Shown piece by piece: positions 17,121-25,388 of a stretch of DNA of 64,000 bases. The notes under the pieces are model-generated. The model was given only the letters and a program-made list of their open reading frames with translations. It made no database searches and was not told the origin of the DNA. The position numbers were made by a program, and so were the translations under genes. The DNA is from Cobetia sp. L2A1 (lineage in GTDB: Bacteria > Pseudomonadota > Gammaproteobacteria > Pseudomonadales > Halomonadaceae). The first letter of the stretch is position 1. Each line of letters opens with the position of its first letter. The stretch spans positions 2,480,001-2,544,000 of the forward strand of contig NZ_CP047025.1 of the NCBI RefSeq assembly GCF_009796845.1, given 5' to 3'.

Positions 17121-18662
17121 TCACTTTTCGATCAAGGCTTCGACGTCATCCATGTCGACATTGACCTGCTCGGCCAGACGCTCGCCATACTCGTGATCCG
17201 CCTGGTAGAAGTGGCTGACCATGATGTTGCGGATCTCGTCGTTCTTGACCTTGCCGAGATCGCCCGCCAGCGCTTCGATCAGGAATGTCTGGTCCTGCTC
17301 GGAGAAGGAGCGATACAGCTCACCGGCCTGCGCGAAGTTCTGCTGCTTGTCGATCGGCTGCTGCTGAGTGGTGCCATTGAGGGTGTAGCGCTTGTACTCA
17401 TAGGTCGCATCATCCACCAGACCACCGGCATTGCGGCTCGGCTGATAGTTGACGGAGCCAGAACGCGGCGCGGAGTAACCGGCACCATTCTGGTTATGGC
17501 TGTGTACGTCCACCTTGGGCGCATTCACCGGCAACAGCTGGTGGTTGACGCCCAGGCGGTAACGCTGGGTATCGGCGTAGGAGAACAGACGCCCCTGCAG
17601 CATGCGATCTTCTGACGGCTCGATCCCCGGAATCATGTTGCTCGGGGCCAAGGCTGCCTGCTCAGTCTCCTGGAAGAAGTTGTCCGGTACACGGTTCAGC
17701 TCAAGCTCACCCACCTTGCGCGCCGGGATCAAATCTTCCGGCCAGATCTTGGTGGTATCCAGCGGATTGAAGTCGAAGTCATTGAGCTGGTCCGGCTCGA
17801 TGGTCTGCACATACAGATCCCAGATCGGGAAGTCGCCTTGATCCAGGTGCGTGTACAGATCATCGGTCAGGTGATTGAAGTTGGTGGACTGCACCTTGGC
17901 GGCCTCAGCCACGGACATGCCGTTATTGCCCTGACGCGACTTCCAGGTGAACTTCACATACTTCCAATCGCCTTCGGCATTCACGAACTTGAAGGCGTGC
18001 ACACCGGAACCATTCATCTCACGCAGGCTGGTTGGAATCCCCAGCGGCGAGTAGACGTAGGTCAGCATGTTGGTGCTTTCGGGGATATGACTGAAGAAGT
18101 CGAAGAAGCGGTTCGGGTCCTGCAGGTTGGTGCGCGGATCCGGCTTCAGCGAGTGCACCATGTCCGGGAACTTCATCGCATCACGAATGAAGAAGACCGG
18201 GAAGTTGTTGCCGACCAGATCCCAGTTGCCTTGATCAGAGTAGAACTTGACCGCGAAGCCGCGCGGGTCACGCAGGGTTTCCGGCGAATGCTTGCTGTGA
18301 ATGACCGCAGAGAAACGCACGAACACCGGAGTGACCTTGCCGTCAGTCTGGAAAGGCGCCGCGACGGTCAGGTCGCTCAGGTCCTCAGTGGCACGGAATT
18401 CACCATAGGCTCCGGTACCGCGGGCGTGAACGACACGCTCAGGAATACGCTCACGATCAAAGTGAGCCAGCTTCTCGATCAGGTGATGATCCTGAAGCAG
18501 TGTCGGACCATTCGGGCCTGCAGTGAGAGAGTTCTGGTTGTTGCCGACCGGCGCGCCGTTGGAACGCGTCAGTGTCTCTTCTTCCTGCGCCAGGCCATTG
18601 GCAGAGAGACCCAACGCCATGACAGCGGTCATGGTCTTGAGGGGAAAACGGATGTTCAGCAT
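17121..18662 (-). CDS. katB: Periplasmic KatB-type catalase (copy 2)
   Basis: A protein of 513 aa that decomposes hydrogen peroxide, with a signal peptide (about 1-25, VMALGLSANGLAQ). All key residues are present: His79 in RVVHARG, Asn152 in DLVGNNFPVFF, and the proximal tyrosine in RLFSYADTQRYRLG. It is roughly 75-80 percent identical to copy 1 by eye, so the two arose by duplication of a katB-ankB unit and have since diverged throughout. The ATG at 18662 follows GAGGAAG; the in-frame ATG at 18686 has no such site. This copy is first in the tandem (transcription runs right to left) and has its own OxyR-like block. Confidence 0.95.
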   Translation of the reverse strand: MLNIRFPLKTMTAVMALGLSANGLAQEEETLTRSNGAPVGNNQNSLTAGPNGPTLLQDHHLIEKLAHFDRERIPERVVHARGTGAYGEFRATEDLSDLTVAAPFQTDGKVTPVFVRFSAVIHSKHSPETLRDPRGFAVKFYSDQGNWDLVGNNFPVFFIRDAMKFPDMVHSLKPDPRTNLQDPNRFFDFFSHIPESTNMLTYVYSPLGIPTSLREMNGSGVHAFKFVNAEGDWKYVKFTWKSRQGNNGMSVAEAAKVQSTNFNHLTDDLYTHLDQGDFPIWDLYVQTIEPDQLNDFDFNPLDTTKIWPEDLIPARKVGELELNRVPDNFFQETEQAALAPSNMIPGIEPSEDRMLQGRLFSYADTQRYRLGVNHQLLPVNAPKVDVHSHNQNGAGYSAPRSGSVNYQPSRNAGGLVDDATYEYKRYTLNGTTQQQPIDKQQNFAQAGELYRSFSEQDQTFLIEALAGDLGKVKNDEIRNIMVSHFYQADHEYGERLAEQVNVDMDDVEALIEK

Positions 18663-18719
18663 CGGGCGACTTCCTCGTGGAATCATGGTTAACGAGCTGA
18701 AGTATTCGTGCGCCAGCGC

Positions 18720-18755
18720 GATAGCAAAAATAAATAATAGCTAACGACTACATAG
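18720..18755 (-). promoter_or_regulatory. OxyR-like promoter block of katB copy 2
   Basis: Lies about 58 bp upstream of katB copy 2. It shares 27 of 36 bases with the block before copy 1, with GATAG and ATAG elements at the same positions, and is followed by the same AAAAGCGATGA sequence. It fits the OxyR pattern less well than copy 1 (ATTT in place of ATAG). Confidence 0.45.
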
Positions 18756-19168
18756 TAAAAAGCGATGATGTTGCGACTTTGGCAACGTGATAGTGCTTTT
18801 TATAAGGGATATATCACGAGGATTTACCCTCTTCTTGCTTCATTAGGTATTGACAATATTGAAGGTATGTTCCGTGAAAACTCACTCAATCAACGCAGAG
18901 TTGCGCCAATGCAGCCACTTGATCCAACCATCATCCGAGCTATCCTGCCGCCCTGTTGATTGAAGCACGCGACTGTGGTGGCACCCCAAAACGGCTCCCT
19001 GACGTCGTTGCAGTCACCTCACCGCAACGACTCAGCAACTCCTTCCATCGGGTCAACTTCACCAATCGGGTCAACCTCACCAATCAGGTCAACGACATCA
19101 AGACGCCAGTCAGCTTCGCGAAGACGGCACAGGATGGCGCCGGTCATTCGCAACAAGCAGACGACAGA
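18756..19168. other. Intergenic stretch, no convincing gene
   Basis: Between the catalase promoter and the BCCT terminator. Short open frames exist but lack ribosome sites and family similarity. The only structure noticed is a short tandem repeat at 19047-19093, listed separately. Confidence 0.5.
19047..19093. repeat. 18-bp tandem repeat, 2.6 copies
   Basis: The unit ATCGGGTCAACTTCACCA occurs at 19047-19064, again at 19065-19082 with one change (C for T), and as an 11-base partial copy with one change at 19083-19093. It is intergenic. Function unknown. Confidence 0.85.
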
Positions 19169-19203
19169 CAAAAAAAGCGGCCCCCAAAGGGAGCCGCTTC
19201 TTC
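19169..19203 (-). terminator. Intrinsic terminator of the BCCT transporter gene
   Basis: On the minus strand AAGCGGCTCCC pairs with GGGGGCCGCTT over a TTT-containing loop, followed by a run of seven T. It is placed about 30 bp after the transporter stop, the correct position for a strong terminator. Confidence 0.88.
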
Positions 19204-19232
19204 ACCGCCGTCTTTTCACTTCACGTACGCGT

Positions 19233-20843
19233 TCAATCCTTGGCTTGCGCTTTCTTCTTGGCAGAGCGTCGGAAGGCAGGCATGTCGTCAATCACCAGCA
19301 CAGGATTCAATTCTTCCTTGGGGAAGTCATTCTTGAGCCAGCGCAGCATCGAGAGTGCGAGAATCATCAGCACCGGGATCATTGGCAATGCCACGACAAT
19401 GGTCGAGGTCTGCACTGTCTGCAGACCGCCCAGCTGAATCAGTGACACCCCTACCGCAGCGATCAGGAAAGCCCAGACAAGACGCAGAGACCGCTTGGGT
19501 TCCTGATAGCCGGAAAGCTTGCGCGAGGTAACAGATGCCAGTACGTAGGCGGAGCTATCCAGCGTGGTCGCCAGGAAAATGAAGCACAGCAGGATGAACG
19601 CGATCGTCACGACCTTGGCGTAAGGCAATGTCTTCAGGATGCCTTCCACCGCCAGCGGGATACCGCCACTGTCCAGCAGCGCCTTGATATCCAGCACGCC
19701 ACTCATCTGCAGATCCAGTGCGTAGCCACCCCATACCGCGAAGAAGATCCAGGTGCCCAGTGAGCCGAATACCAGCTCGGCGATGATCAACTCACGGATG
19801 GTGCGCCCGCGGGAAATGCGTGCCACGAACAGGCCTACCATCGGTGCATAGGCGATCCACCAGGCCCAGTAGAAGACGGTCCAATCCTTCCAGAAGGTGG
19901 AATCACCCGCTGGGTCTGTCCACAGACTCATCGGAATGAAATTGCCGAGTGTCTTGCCGAGGCTGTTGACGAAGCCTTCGACCATGAACTGCGAGTCACC
20001 CACGATGAAGGTGAACGCCAGCAGGAAAATCGCCAGAATCACATTGACGTCAGAGAGGATCTTGATGCCCTTGGCCAGCCCGAACCAGACACTGGCCGAG
20101 AACATGGCTGTCCAGATACACAGCACCACGACTTCCAGCCCGAAGTTGGCCTCGACACCCAGAATGCCGCTGACCAGCTGAGACACCAGCGGCACGGCCA
20201 GGCCCAGCGATGTCCCGACACCGCCCACGATGCCGAACACCACGATGGAATCCAGCAGCACGCCCCAGGCGCCATCGGCATGGTGACCCAGCAGGCCACG
20301 GGCGGCGACGGACAGACGCACCCCATCACGCTTCTTGACGTACATGGAGTAGGCAATCGGCAGCGCAGGCAAGCAATAGAAGGCCCACGGCGTCAGCCCC
20401 CAGTGGAACTGACCGAAGGCCAGTGCCCACTCGGCCGCTTCGCGACTCTTGGCAACCACGTGATAGGCGGGCGAGGTGTAGTAGTAGATCGGCTCGACCC
20501 AGGCCCAGTTGACGATCGCGATGCCCATTCCGCAGGTGAAGATCATCGCCACCCAACTGAAATAGGAGAAGTCAGGCGTATCCTCTGCCCCGCCGAGACG
20601 CACATTGCCGTAGCGGCTCATCGCCAGCCAGATGAGGAACACTACAACGCTCAGACCTGCGACCAGATACAGCCAACCGAACTTGCCAGTCGCGAAGGCG
20701 AAGGCCGAGTTGATCAACGCGGTGCTGGCCTCGGGGAACATGATGACAGGGCCAATGAAGGCCAGAATCACCAGTACGGCAGGGATGAAGACCCTGGGGT
20801 CCAGACTATCGCCCCGCTTGGAAGGAGTTACGTCTTGTCGCAC
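19233..20843 (-). CDS. BCCT-family transporter (betaine/carnitine/choline type)
   Basis: An integral membrane carrier of about 536 aa with 12 helices. Typical BCCT blocks: FTCGMGIAIVNWAWVEPIYYY (split here: G-M-G and W-A-x-V-E-P), FYWAWWIAYAPMVGLFVARISR, and FLATTLDSSAYVLASVTSRK near helix 10. The W-A-x-V-E motif and TTLDSSAY resemble the CaiT branch more than BetP, so it may exchange or import a quaternary amine such as carnitine or betaine. No long osmosensing C-terminal tail is visible. A GTG start at 20843 with AAAGG upstream is preferred; an ATG at 20891 gives 552 aa. The neighbouring GMC dehydrogenase could act on a related compound but lies 480 bp away. Confidence 0.88.
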   Translation of the reverse strand: MRQDVTPSKRGDSLDPRVFIPAVLVILAFIGPVIMFPEASTALINSAFAFATGKFGWLYLVAGLSVVVFLIWLAMSRYGNVRLGGAEDTPDFSYFSWVAMIFTCGMGIAIVNWAWVEPIYYYTSPAYHVVAKSREAAEWALAFGQFHWGLTPWAFYCLPALPIAYSMYVKKRDGVRLSVAARGLLGHHADGAWGVLLDSIVVFGIVGGVGTSLGLAVPLVSQLVSGILGVEANFGLEVVVLCIWTAMFSASVWFGLAKGIKILSDVNVILAIFLLAFTFIVGDSQFMVEGFVNSLGKTLGNFIPMSLWTDPAGDSTFWKDWTVFYWAWWIAYAPMVGLFVARISRGRTIRELIIAELVFGSLGTWIFFAVWGGYALDLQMSGVLDIKALLDSGGIPLAVEGILKTLPYAKVVTIAFILLCFIFLATTLDSSAYVLASVTSRKLSGYQEPKRSLRLVWAFLIAAVGVSLIQLGGLQTVQTSTIVVALPMIPVLMILALSMLRWLKNDFPKEELNPVLVIDDMPAFRRSAKKKAQAKD

Positions 20844-21326
20844 AACATTTACCTTTGTGAGGAAGCTTCGACGACACGACAGGCGTCGCATCGCGGCCGA
20901 GCTTCACTGCGAGTTCGATAATTTCTGGTAATACAAAGAGCGGGGAATTATACATATATAGATTTAACGCGCAGTACACTTTCCCCAGCGGCTGACGAAC
21001 CGTGAGTTGCTATACGGCCTTTTCTCATCTCAACATGAGCGTCATTCATCTTTAGTCGTAGGAATGCTAGGACGGTATTCACATGGCCTCTCAGGCAGAT
21101 CACCGAGATCTCTCGCTGTGAGCAACGCACGACGCCCCATCCCGAGACATTCGGAATGAGGCGTCGTGTCATGCCTGCGGTTGAAGCCGCTGATTCACCA
21201 TCATGCGCTGATGACAGGCAAGATGATGAGGTTTCATGGCAAGTCTTGCACAACTTCTGTCCTACCAGGCCATGGGATCAACCGGATCACTCGGCGACTT
21301 GATCATGACGGCCGCCTGACCTGCTC
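20844..21326. other. Intergenic region with a large imperfect hairpin
   Basis: Contains a 41-bp hairpin at 21128-21168: CACGACGCC pairs with GGCGTCGTG, with further CAT/ATG and CCGA/TCGG pairing inside and two single mismatches. No T-run follows on either strand. An open frame at 20948-21253 on the minus strand overlaps it but has no family character. AT-rich sequence near 20925-20970 may hold the promoter of the BCCT gene. Confidence 0.5.
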
Positions 21327-23066
21327 TCATGTGCGTGCATCACCGTCGTCCAGCATCCAGCCGGCCGCCTTTTCCGCGATCATCAACGTCGGCGAATTGG
21401 TGTTGCCACTGACAATGGTCGGCATGATACCGGCATCAGCCACTCGCAATCCCCGCACACCGATGACGCGCAGGCGACTGTCAACGACCGCCATCGGATC
21501 ATCCGCCCGCCCCATGCGCGTGGTACCGACAGGATGGAAGATGGTGGTGCCGATATCCCCCGCCAGCGTGGCCAACTCCGCATCACTCTGATACTCGATG
21601 CCCGGCTTGACCTCTTCAGGCTGGTAACGGGCAAAGGCCGGCTGACCGGCGATGCGGCGTGTCACGCGCAGCGAATCCGCGGCGACCTTGCGGTCCTCCT
21701 TGGTGCTCAGATAATTGGGGGCGATGGCGGGCGCCTGCCGCGGGTCCGCGCTCTGCAGCCGCACCGTGCCGCGACTGGTCGGATTGAGATTACAGACGCT
21801 GGCCGTGATCGCCGGGAATGGATGCAGCGGCTGCCCGAATGCCTCCAGACTGAGGGGCTGCACGTGGTACTGAATGTTGGGATGGTGATGCTCAGCACTG
21901 CTGCGGGTAAAGGCTCCCAGCTGTGACGGCGCCATGCTCATCGGGCCAGAACGTTTGAACAGATACTGCATGGCGATGCCCATCTTGCCGAGCAGAGTAC
22001 TGGCGATGGCATTCAGTGTTCTGGCATTGGTGACCTTGTAGACGGAGCGAATCTGCAGATGGTCCTGCAGGTTCTCGCCTACACCTGGCAGGTCCTTCAC
22101 CACCTCGACGCCGTGAGACGACAACAGCGCCGCCGGACCGATGCCCGAGACCTGCAACAGATGCGGCGAACCGATGGCACCGGCACACAGCACCACTTCG
22201 CGTGTCGCGGTCAGATTGATGACCTCGCCATCACGCACCACCTGCAGGCCTGTGCACCGCAGTGACTCCTGCTCAGCGCTCTGTTTTCGACGCTGTTCTT
22301 CACTCTGCGCATCACTGCCCTCGAACAGCAGCCGATTGACCTGCGTGGAGTGCCACAGCGTCAGGTTATCGCGCTTGAGCGCCGGTCGCAGGAAGGCCTT
22401 GGCGGTGTTCCAGCGCCAGCCCGAACGCTGATTGACCTCGAAATAGGCCACACCTTCGTTGCTGCCACGATTGAAGTCGTCGGTACGCGGTATGCCGGCC
22501 TGCTCGGCCGCTGTCGCGAAATCATCCAGCACCTTCCAATTGAGACGCTGACGCTCTATGCGCCACTCACCACCGTGACCGTGAAAGTCACGATGCTCCG
22601 GCGTGGCATCACCACCCTCATCGAGACGGGCATGATCCTCATGGCGCATGAAGTCCTGAAGACACTGCTCCCAACGCCACTGATCATCGCCGGTCACTTC
22701 GGCCCAGTGATCGTAATCACGTGCCTGGCCGCGCATGTAGATCATGCCGTTGATGCTGGAGCAGCCGCCCAATGTCTTGCCGCGCGGATAGAGCAGCGAG
22801 CGACCATTGAGCCCCGCGGCCGGCTCGGTGCGGTATAGCCAGTCGGTACGCGGGTTGTTGATGCAGTACAGATACCCCACCGGGATATGAATCCAGTGGT
22901 AGTTGTCCCGCCCACCCGCCTCGACCAGCAGCACACGGTGCTTCGGATTCACACTCAGTCGATTCGCCATCAGGCAGCCGGCAGACCCGGCGCCCACGAT
23001 GATGAAGTCGTACTCATGAGGGATATCGCTGATGGCAGCTTGTTGTTGTTTGGCGTTGTCGTGCAT
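21327..23066 (-). CDS. GMC-family FAD-dependent oxidoreductase (alcohol/choline dehydrogenase-like)
   Basis: A protein of 579 aa. The FAD-binding fold is at the N-terminus (DFIIVGAGSAGCLMANRLS, about 17-35), followed by LYPRGKTLGGCSSINGMIYM (GMC signature 1), GAIGSPHLLQVSGIGP (signature 2), and the catalytic histidine in FHPVGTTRMG near the end with a second conserved NTNSPTLMIAEKAA block. True choline dehydrogenase BetA has a different motif around this histidine, so an alcohol dehydrogenase of the AlkJ type is more likely. The start at 23066 follows AGGGG; the longer open frame adds 64 residues without family sequence. It is divergent from the LysR gene, which probably regulates it. Confidence 0.88.
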   Translation of the reverse strand: MHDNAKQQQAAISDIPHEYDFIIVGAGSAGCLMANRLSVNPKHRVLLVEAGGRDNYHWIHIPVGYLYCINNPRTDWLYRTEPAAGLNGRSLLYPRGKTLGGCSSINGMIYMRGQARDYDHWAEVTGDDQWRWEQCLQDFMRHEDHARLDEGGDATPEHRDFHGHGGEWRIERQRLNWKVLDDFATAAEQAGIPRTDDFNRGSNEGVAYFEVNQRSGWRWNTAKAFLRPALKRDNLTLWHSTQVNRLLFEGSDAQSEEQRRKQSAEQESLRCTGLQVVRDGEVINLTATREVVLCAGAIGSPHLLQVSGIGPAALLSSHGVEVVKDLPGVGENLQDHLQIRSVYKVTNARTLNAIASTLLGKMGIAMQYLFKRSGPMSMAPSQLGAFTRSSAEHHHPNIQYHVQPLSLEAFGQPLHPFPAITASVCNLNPTSRGTVRLQSADPRQAPAIAPNYLSTKEDRKVAADSLRVTRRIAGQPAFARYQPEEVKPGIEYQSDAELATLAGDIGTTIFHPVGTTRMGRADDPMAVVDSRLRVIGVRGLRVADAGIMPTIVSGNTNSPTLMIAEKAAGWMLDDGDART

Positions 23067-23471
23067 GGCACATCCCCTGGCAGACACAGTCGAAGCACAC
23101 GGCAGGCGCAAGCTGTCTTGCCTGGCTGGAAAGCATGCCTTCCAGACACCGATGCTCACGAGGCAACCGTCATGAAGGCTGTGCCTTGAATCTACCCCGC
23201 CAGACAGGGCGATCAATTGAATTATTTCGGGGCACGATATAACGATGCCTGATATCACGACAGGTGCCTGAACGCTGAAAGTCAGTTCGTACTGAAACCC
23301 TTTCAGGACGGGGGCTGCAGGCAGCTCCCCCTATTCCGGGAGGGGCAGTCTGCCCGCCAGCTCGTCAGACCTCGTTCCGTCGCGCTAGACCAATGGGGGA
23401 TAGGCGTTCATGACCGTGACAAGTCAAGAATGCAGAGCGCCATGTTCAATTGACCCTCCATCCCCTTGCTG
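23067..23471. promoter_or_regulatory. Divergent GMC oxidoreductase / LysR control region
   Basis: A 405-bp region between divergent genes, the usual place for LysR-type binding sites. A dyad CTGAAAG/CTTTCAG at 23275-23281 and 23300-23306 and a symmetric ATAT-N11-ATAT element near 23236-23254 are candidates. A G/C-rich near-palindrome lies at 23310-23331. No single site can be assigned. Confidence 0.3.
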
Positions 23472-24383
23472 ATGAGAACTCACCCGATGCAGCCCCTGTC
23501 CCGACTTCAAGCCTTCGTCACCGTGGCCCGTACCGGCAGCGTCTCTCGGGCCGCCGAGGTATTGCACCTCTCGCAACCGGCAATCAGCCTCAAGCTCAAG
23601 CAACTACAAGAAGCTCTGGGCCTCAGTCTGTTTGATCGTCATCCGCATGGGCTGCAACTGACCTCCGATGGCCAGGCACTGCTCGCCAATGCGGAAAGCA
23701 CTCTGGCGAGTGCGCGCCATTTCGAGCAGGCCGCCGCTGCCTTGCACAACACCCTACGGGGCAAGCTGCGAATCGGTACCATCGTCGATCCGGAGTTCAT
23801 CCGACTCGGCAGCTTTCTGCGTCATCTCCTGGCGCAAGCGCCCGGGGTAGAAACCGCACTTCAGCATGGGATGAGTGGCTGCGTGCTCAAGGCGCTCAGC
23901 CGTGATGAGCTTGAAATCGGCTTTTATCTTGCCCCACCCGGCGAAGGGCCAGACGACAGCACGCTGAGTTACCGGGAGCTGGCCTTCTTCGACTACTACA
24001 TTCTGGCGCCCGCCGGCTGGTCATCTCGATTGGTCGCGACCGACTGGGCCTCACTGGCGGCCCTGCCGTGGATCGTCACTCCCGACAACTCGGTGCATTC
24101 CCGGCTACTGGCACACGCCATGCGCGATGTGGATTGCGTACTGCATCGCGTGGCACAGGTGGATCAAGAGGTGTGCATGCTGGATCTGGTGCGGGCGGGT
24201 GTGGGCCTGTCACTCGCGCGCGATGTGCTGGCACTGGCCGAGCGACAGGAACGAGGGCTCAACATCGTGCCGGACACGCGCCTGCCCTGTGCATTGAGTG
24301 TCGTGTGGCGCAGTGACAAAGCAGAAGAGCCCGCGGTCAAGGCCGCACTGGAGGCACTGAGACACGTGTGGCCCGCCCAGTAA
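23472..24383 (+). CDS. LysR-family transcriptional regulator
   Basis: A protein of about 303 aa. The N-terminal HTH is LSRLQAFVTVARTGSVSRAA then VLHLSQPAISLKLKQLQEAL, typical LysR with the SQPA-(I/V)-S recognition helix. The rest is the two-lobed effector domain, starting GKLRIGTIVDPEFI. Three possible starts exist: TTG at 23466, ATG at 23472 and ATG at 23487; none has a clear ribosome site, and the last gives the most typical LysR N-terminus. The gene is divergent from the GMC oxidoreductase and likely regulates it. A terminator follows. Confidence 0.88.
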   Translation: MRTHPMQPLSRLQAFVTVARTGSVSRAAEVLHLSQPAISLKLKQLQEALGLSLFDRHPHGLQLTSDGQALLANAESTLASARHFEQAAAALHNTLRGKLRIGTIVDPEFIRLGSFLRHLLAQAPGVETALQHGMSGCVLKALSRDELEIGFYLAPPGEGPDDSTLSYRELAFFDYYILAPAGWSSRLVATDWASLAALPWIVTPDNSVHSRLLAHAMRDVDCVLHRVAQVDQEVCMLDLVRAGVGLSLARDVLALAERQERGLNIVPDTRLPCALSVVWRSDKAEEPAVKAALEALRHVWPAQ

Positions 24384-24434
24384 GTAGCCGCACCTTGCAC
24401 TCCAGAGCCTTGGCAACATGAACCATGAACGCAA

Positions 24435-24476
24435 AACGCCCCAGCCAACGTGAGTGATCACATTTACTGGGGCGTT
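24435..24476. terminator. Hairpin between convergent lysR and DUF938 genes
   Basis: AACGCCCCAG (24435-24444) pairs perfectly with CTGGGGCGTT (24467-24476) over a 22-base loop, with A-rich sequence upstream. It lies between convergent genes and probably ends both transcripts, though the loop is long. Confidence 0.6.
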
Positions 24477-24533
24477 CGTCTCTATCATGTCACCGCGACA
24501 TTCGCTGCTCGGATATTACGATTTGCCTCGTCA

Positions 24534-25226
24534 TTACGAACGGCGCGTGAAGACGACACTCAGGTTGTTGGCCGGCATCTCGATCACCTTGTCGAGCAGC
24601 AAGCCATTGCGCTCTGCCTCCTCGATCACCGCTTCAAGATTTCTCACGCCCCACAGCGGATTGCGGCTTTTCAGCTGAACGTCAAAGCCTTCGTTACTGG
24701 GCGCGGTATGTTGGCCATTGCGCTTGTAAGGGCCATACAGATAGAGCACTCCGCCCGCGGGCAACAACTGCCCTGCCTGCAGCATCAACTCTGCGGTGAC
24801 ACGCCAGGGCGAGATATGGATCAGGTTGATCGCGACCAGCGCATCACACGCAAGTACCGGCCAGGTACCCATCGCGTCCAGCTCGATCGGTGCCTTGAGG
24901 TTGGCAAGGTCAGCTTCCGTGCGCCAGTCCGCAATTGACTCCAGGGCGCGTGGGCTGGCGTCAGTCGGCTGCCACTCAAGATGCGGCAGGCCGTGCGCGA
25001 AGTGTACGGCGTGCTCACCACTGCCGCTGGCCAGCTCCAATACCTGGCCCGCCTCAGCCAATACCTCTCGCAGCACCTCGAGAATGACATCACGATTGCG
25101 CGCCACGGCGGGGCTCGCCAGGCGCTGACTATTGTCGTGCATCTGATCACGCATCGCGGCTCGCGCACCAGGTTCAGAGGACGCAGGTTCAAAAGAAGCA
25201 GAGGGGGGAATATCCGAGGCGGGCAT
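24534..25226 (-). CDS. DUF938 family protein, SAM-dependent methyltransferase-like
   Basis: A protein of 230 aa of the DUF938 family. Motif I of the Rossmann methyltransferase fold is VLELASGSGEHAVHFA (about 61-76), followed by WQPTDASP (motif II acidic residue) and INLIHISPW (post-motif). The family-specific ending includes LYGPYKRNGQHTAPSNEGFD and the NPLWGVRN segment. The start at 25226 follows GGAG. The open frame extends 17 residues further. Found widely in proteobacteria with no established substrate. Confidence 0.85.
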   Translation of the reverse strand: MPASDIPPSASFEPASSEPGARAAMRDQMHDNSQRLASPAVARNRDVILEVLREVLAEAGQVLELASGSGEHAVHFAHGLPHLEWQPTDASPRALESIADWRTEADLANLKAPIELDAMGTWPVLACDALVAINLIHISPWRVTAELMLQAGQLLPAGGVLYLYGPYKRNGQHTAPSNEGFDVQLKSRNPLWGVRNLEAVIEEAERNGLLLDKVIEMPANNLSVVFTRRS

Positions 25227-25388
25227 GCAGAACTCCAATGGCAAGGATGGCATCGCCAGCATACAACAGCGCCGCACATCATGGGGATGTACGGCGCCTG
25301 TGTTTACAGAGCAATGACAATCAACTCTCTACAATGAACAGCCTGCAATGAACTATCGGGCAAGACCTCGCATGGGGTCCAGCCCAGC

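Noticed and set aside
14600..18662. Catalase duplication as an assembly artefact
   Set aside because: The two copies differ throughout, including signal peptides, so this is a true old duplication.
18765..19336. Several 60-160 codon open frames between katB and the BCCT gene
   Set aside because: They overlap the repeats, the terminator and the 3' end of the BCCT gene and show no protein-like pattern.
20948..21253. 101-codon open frame on the minus strand
   Set aside because: Overlaps the large hairpin, has odd composition and no recognisable motif.
21327..23066. GMC gene as choline dehydrogenase BetA
   Set aside because: The motif at the catalytic histidine (FHPVGTTRMG) differs from that of BetA and no betB or betI is next to it.
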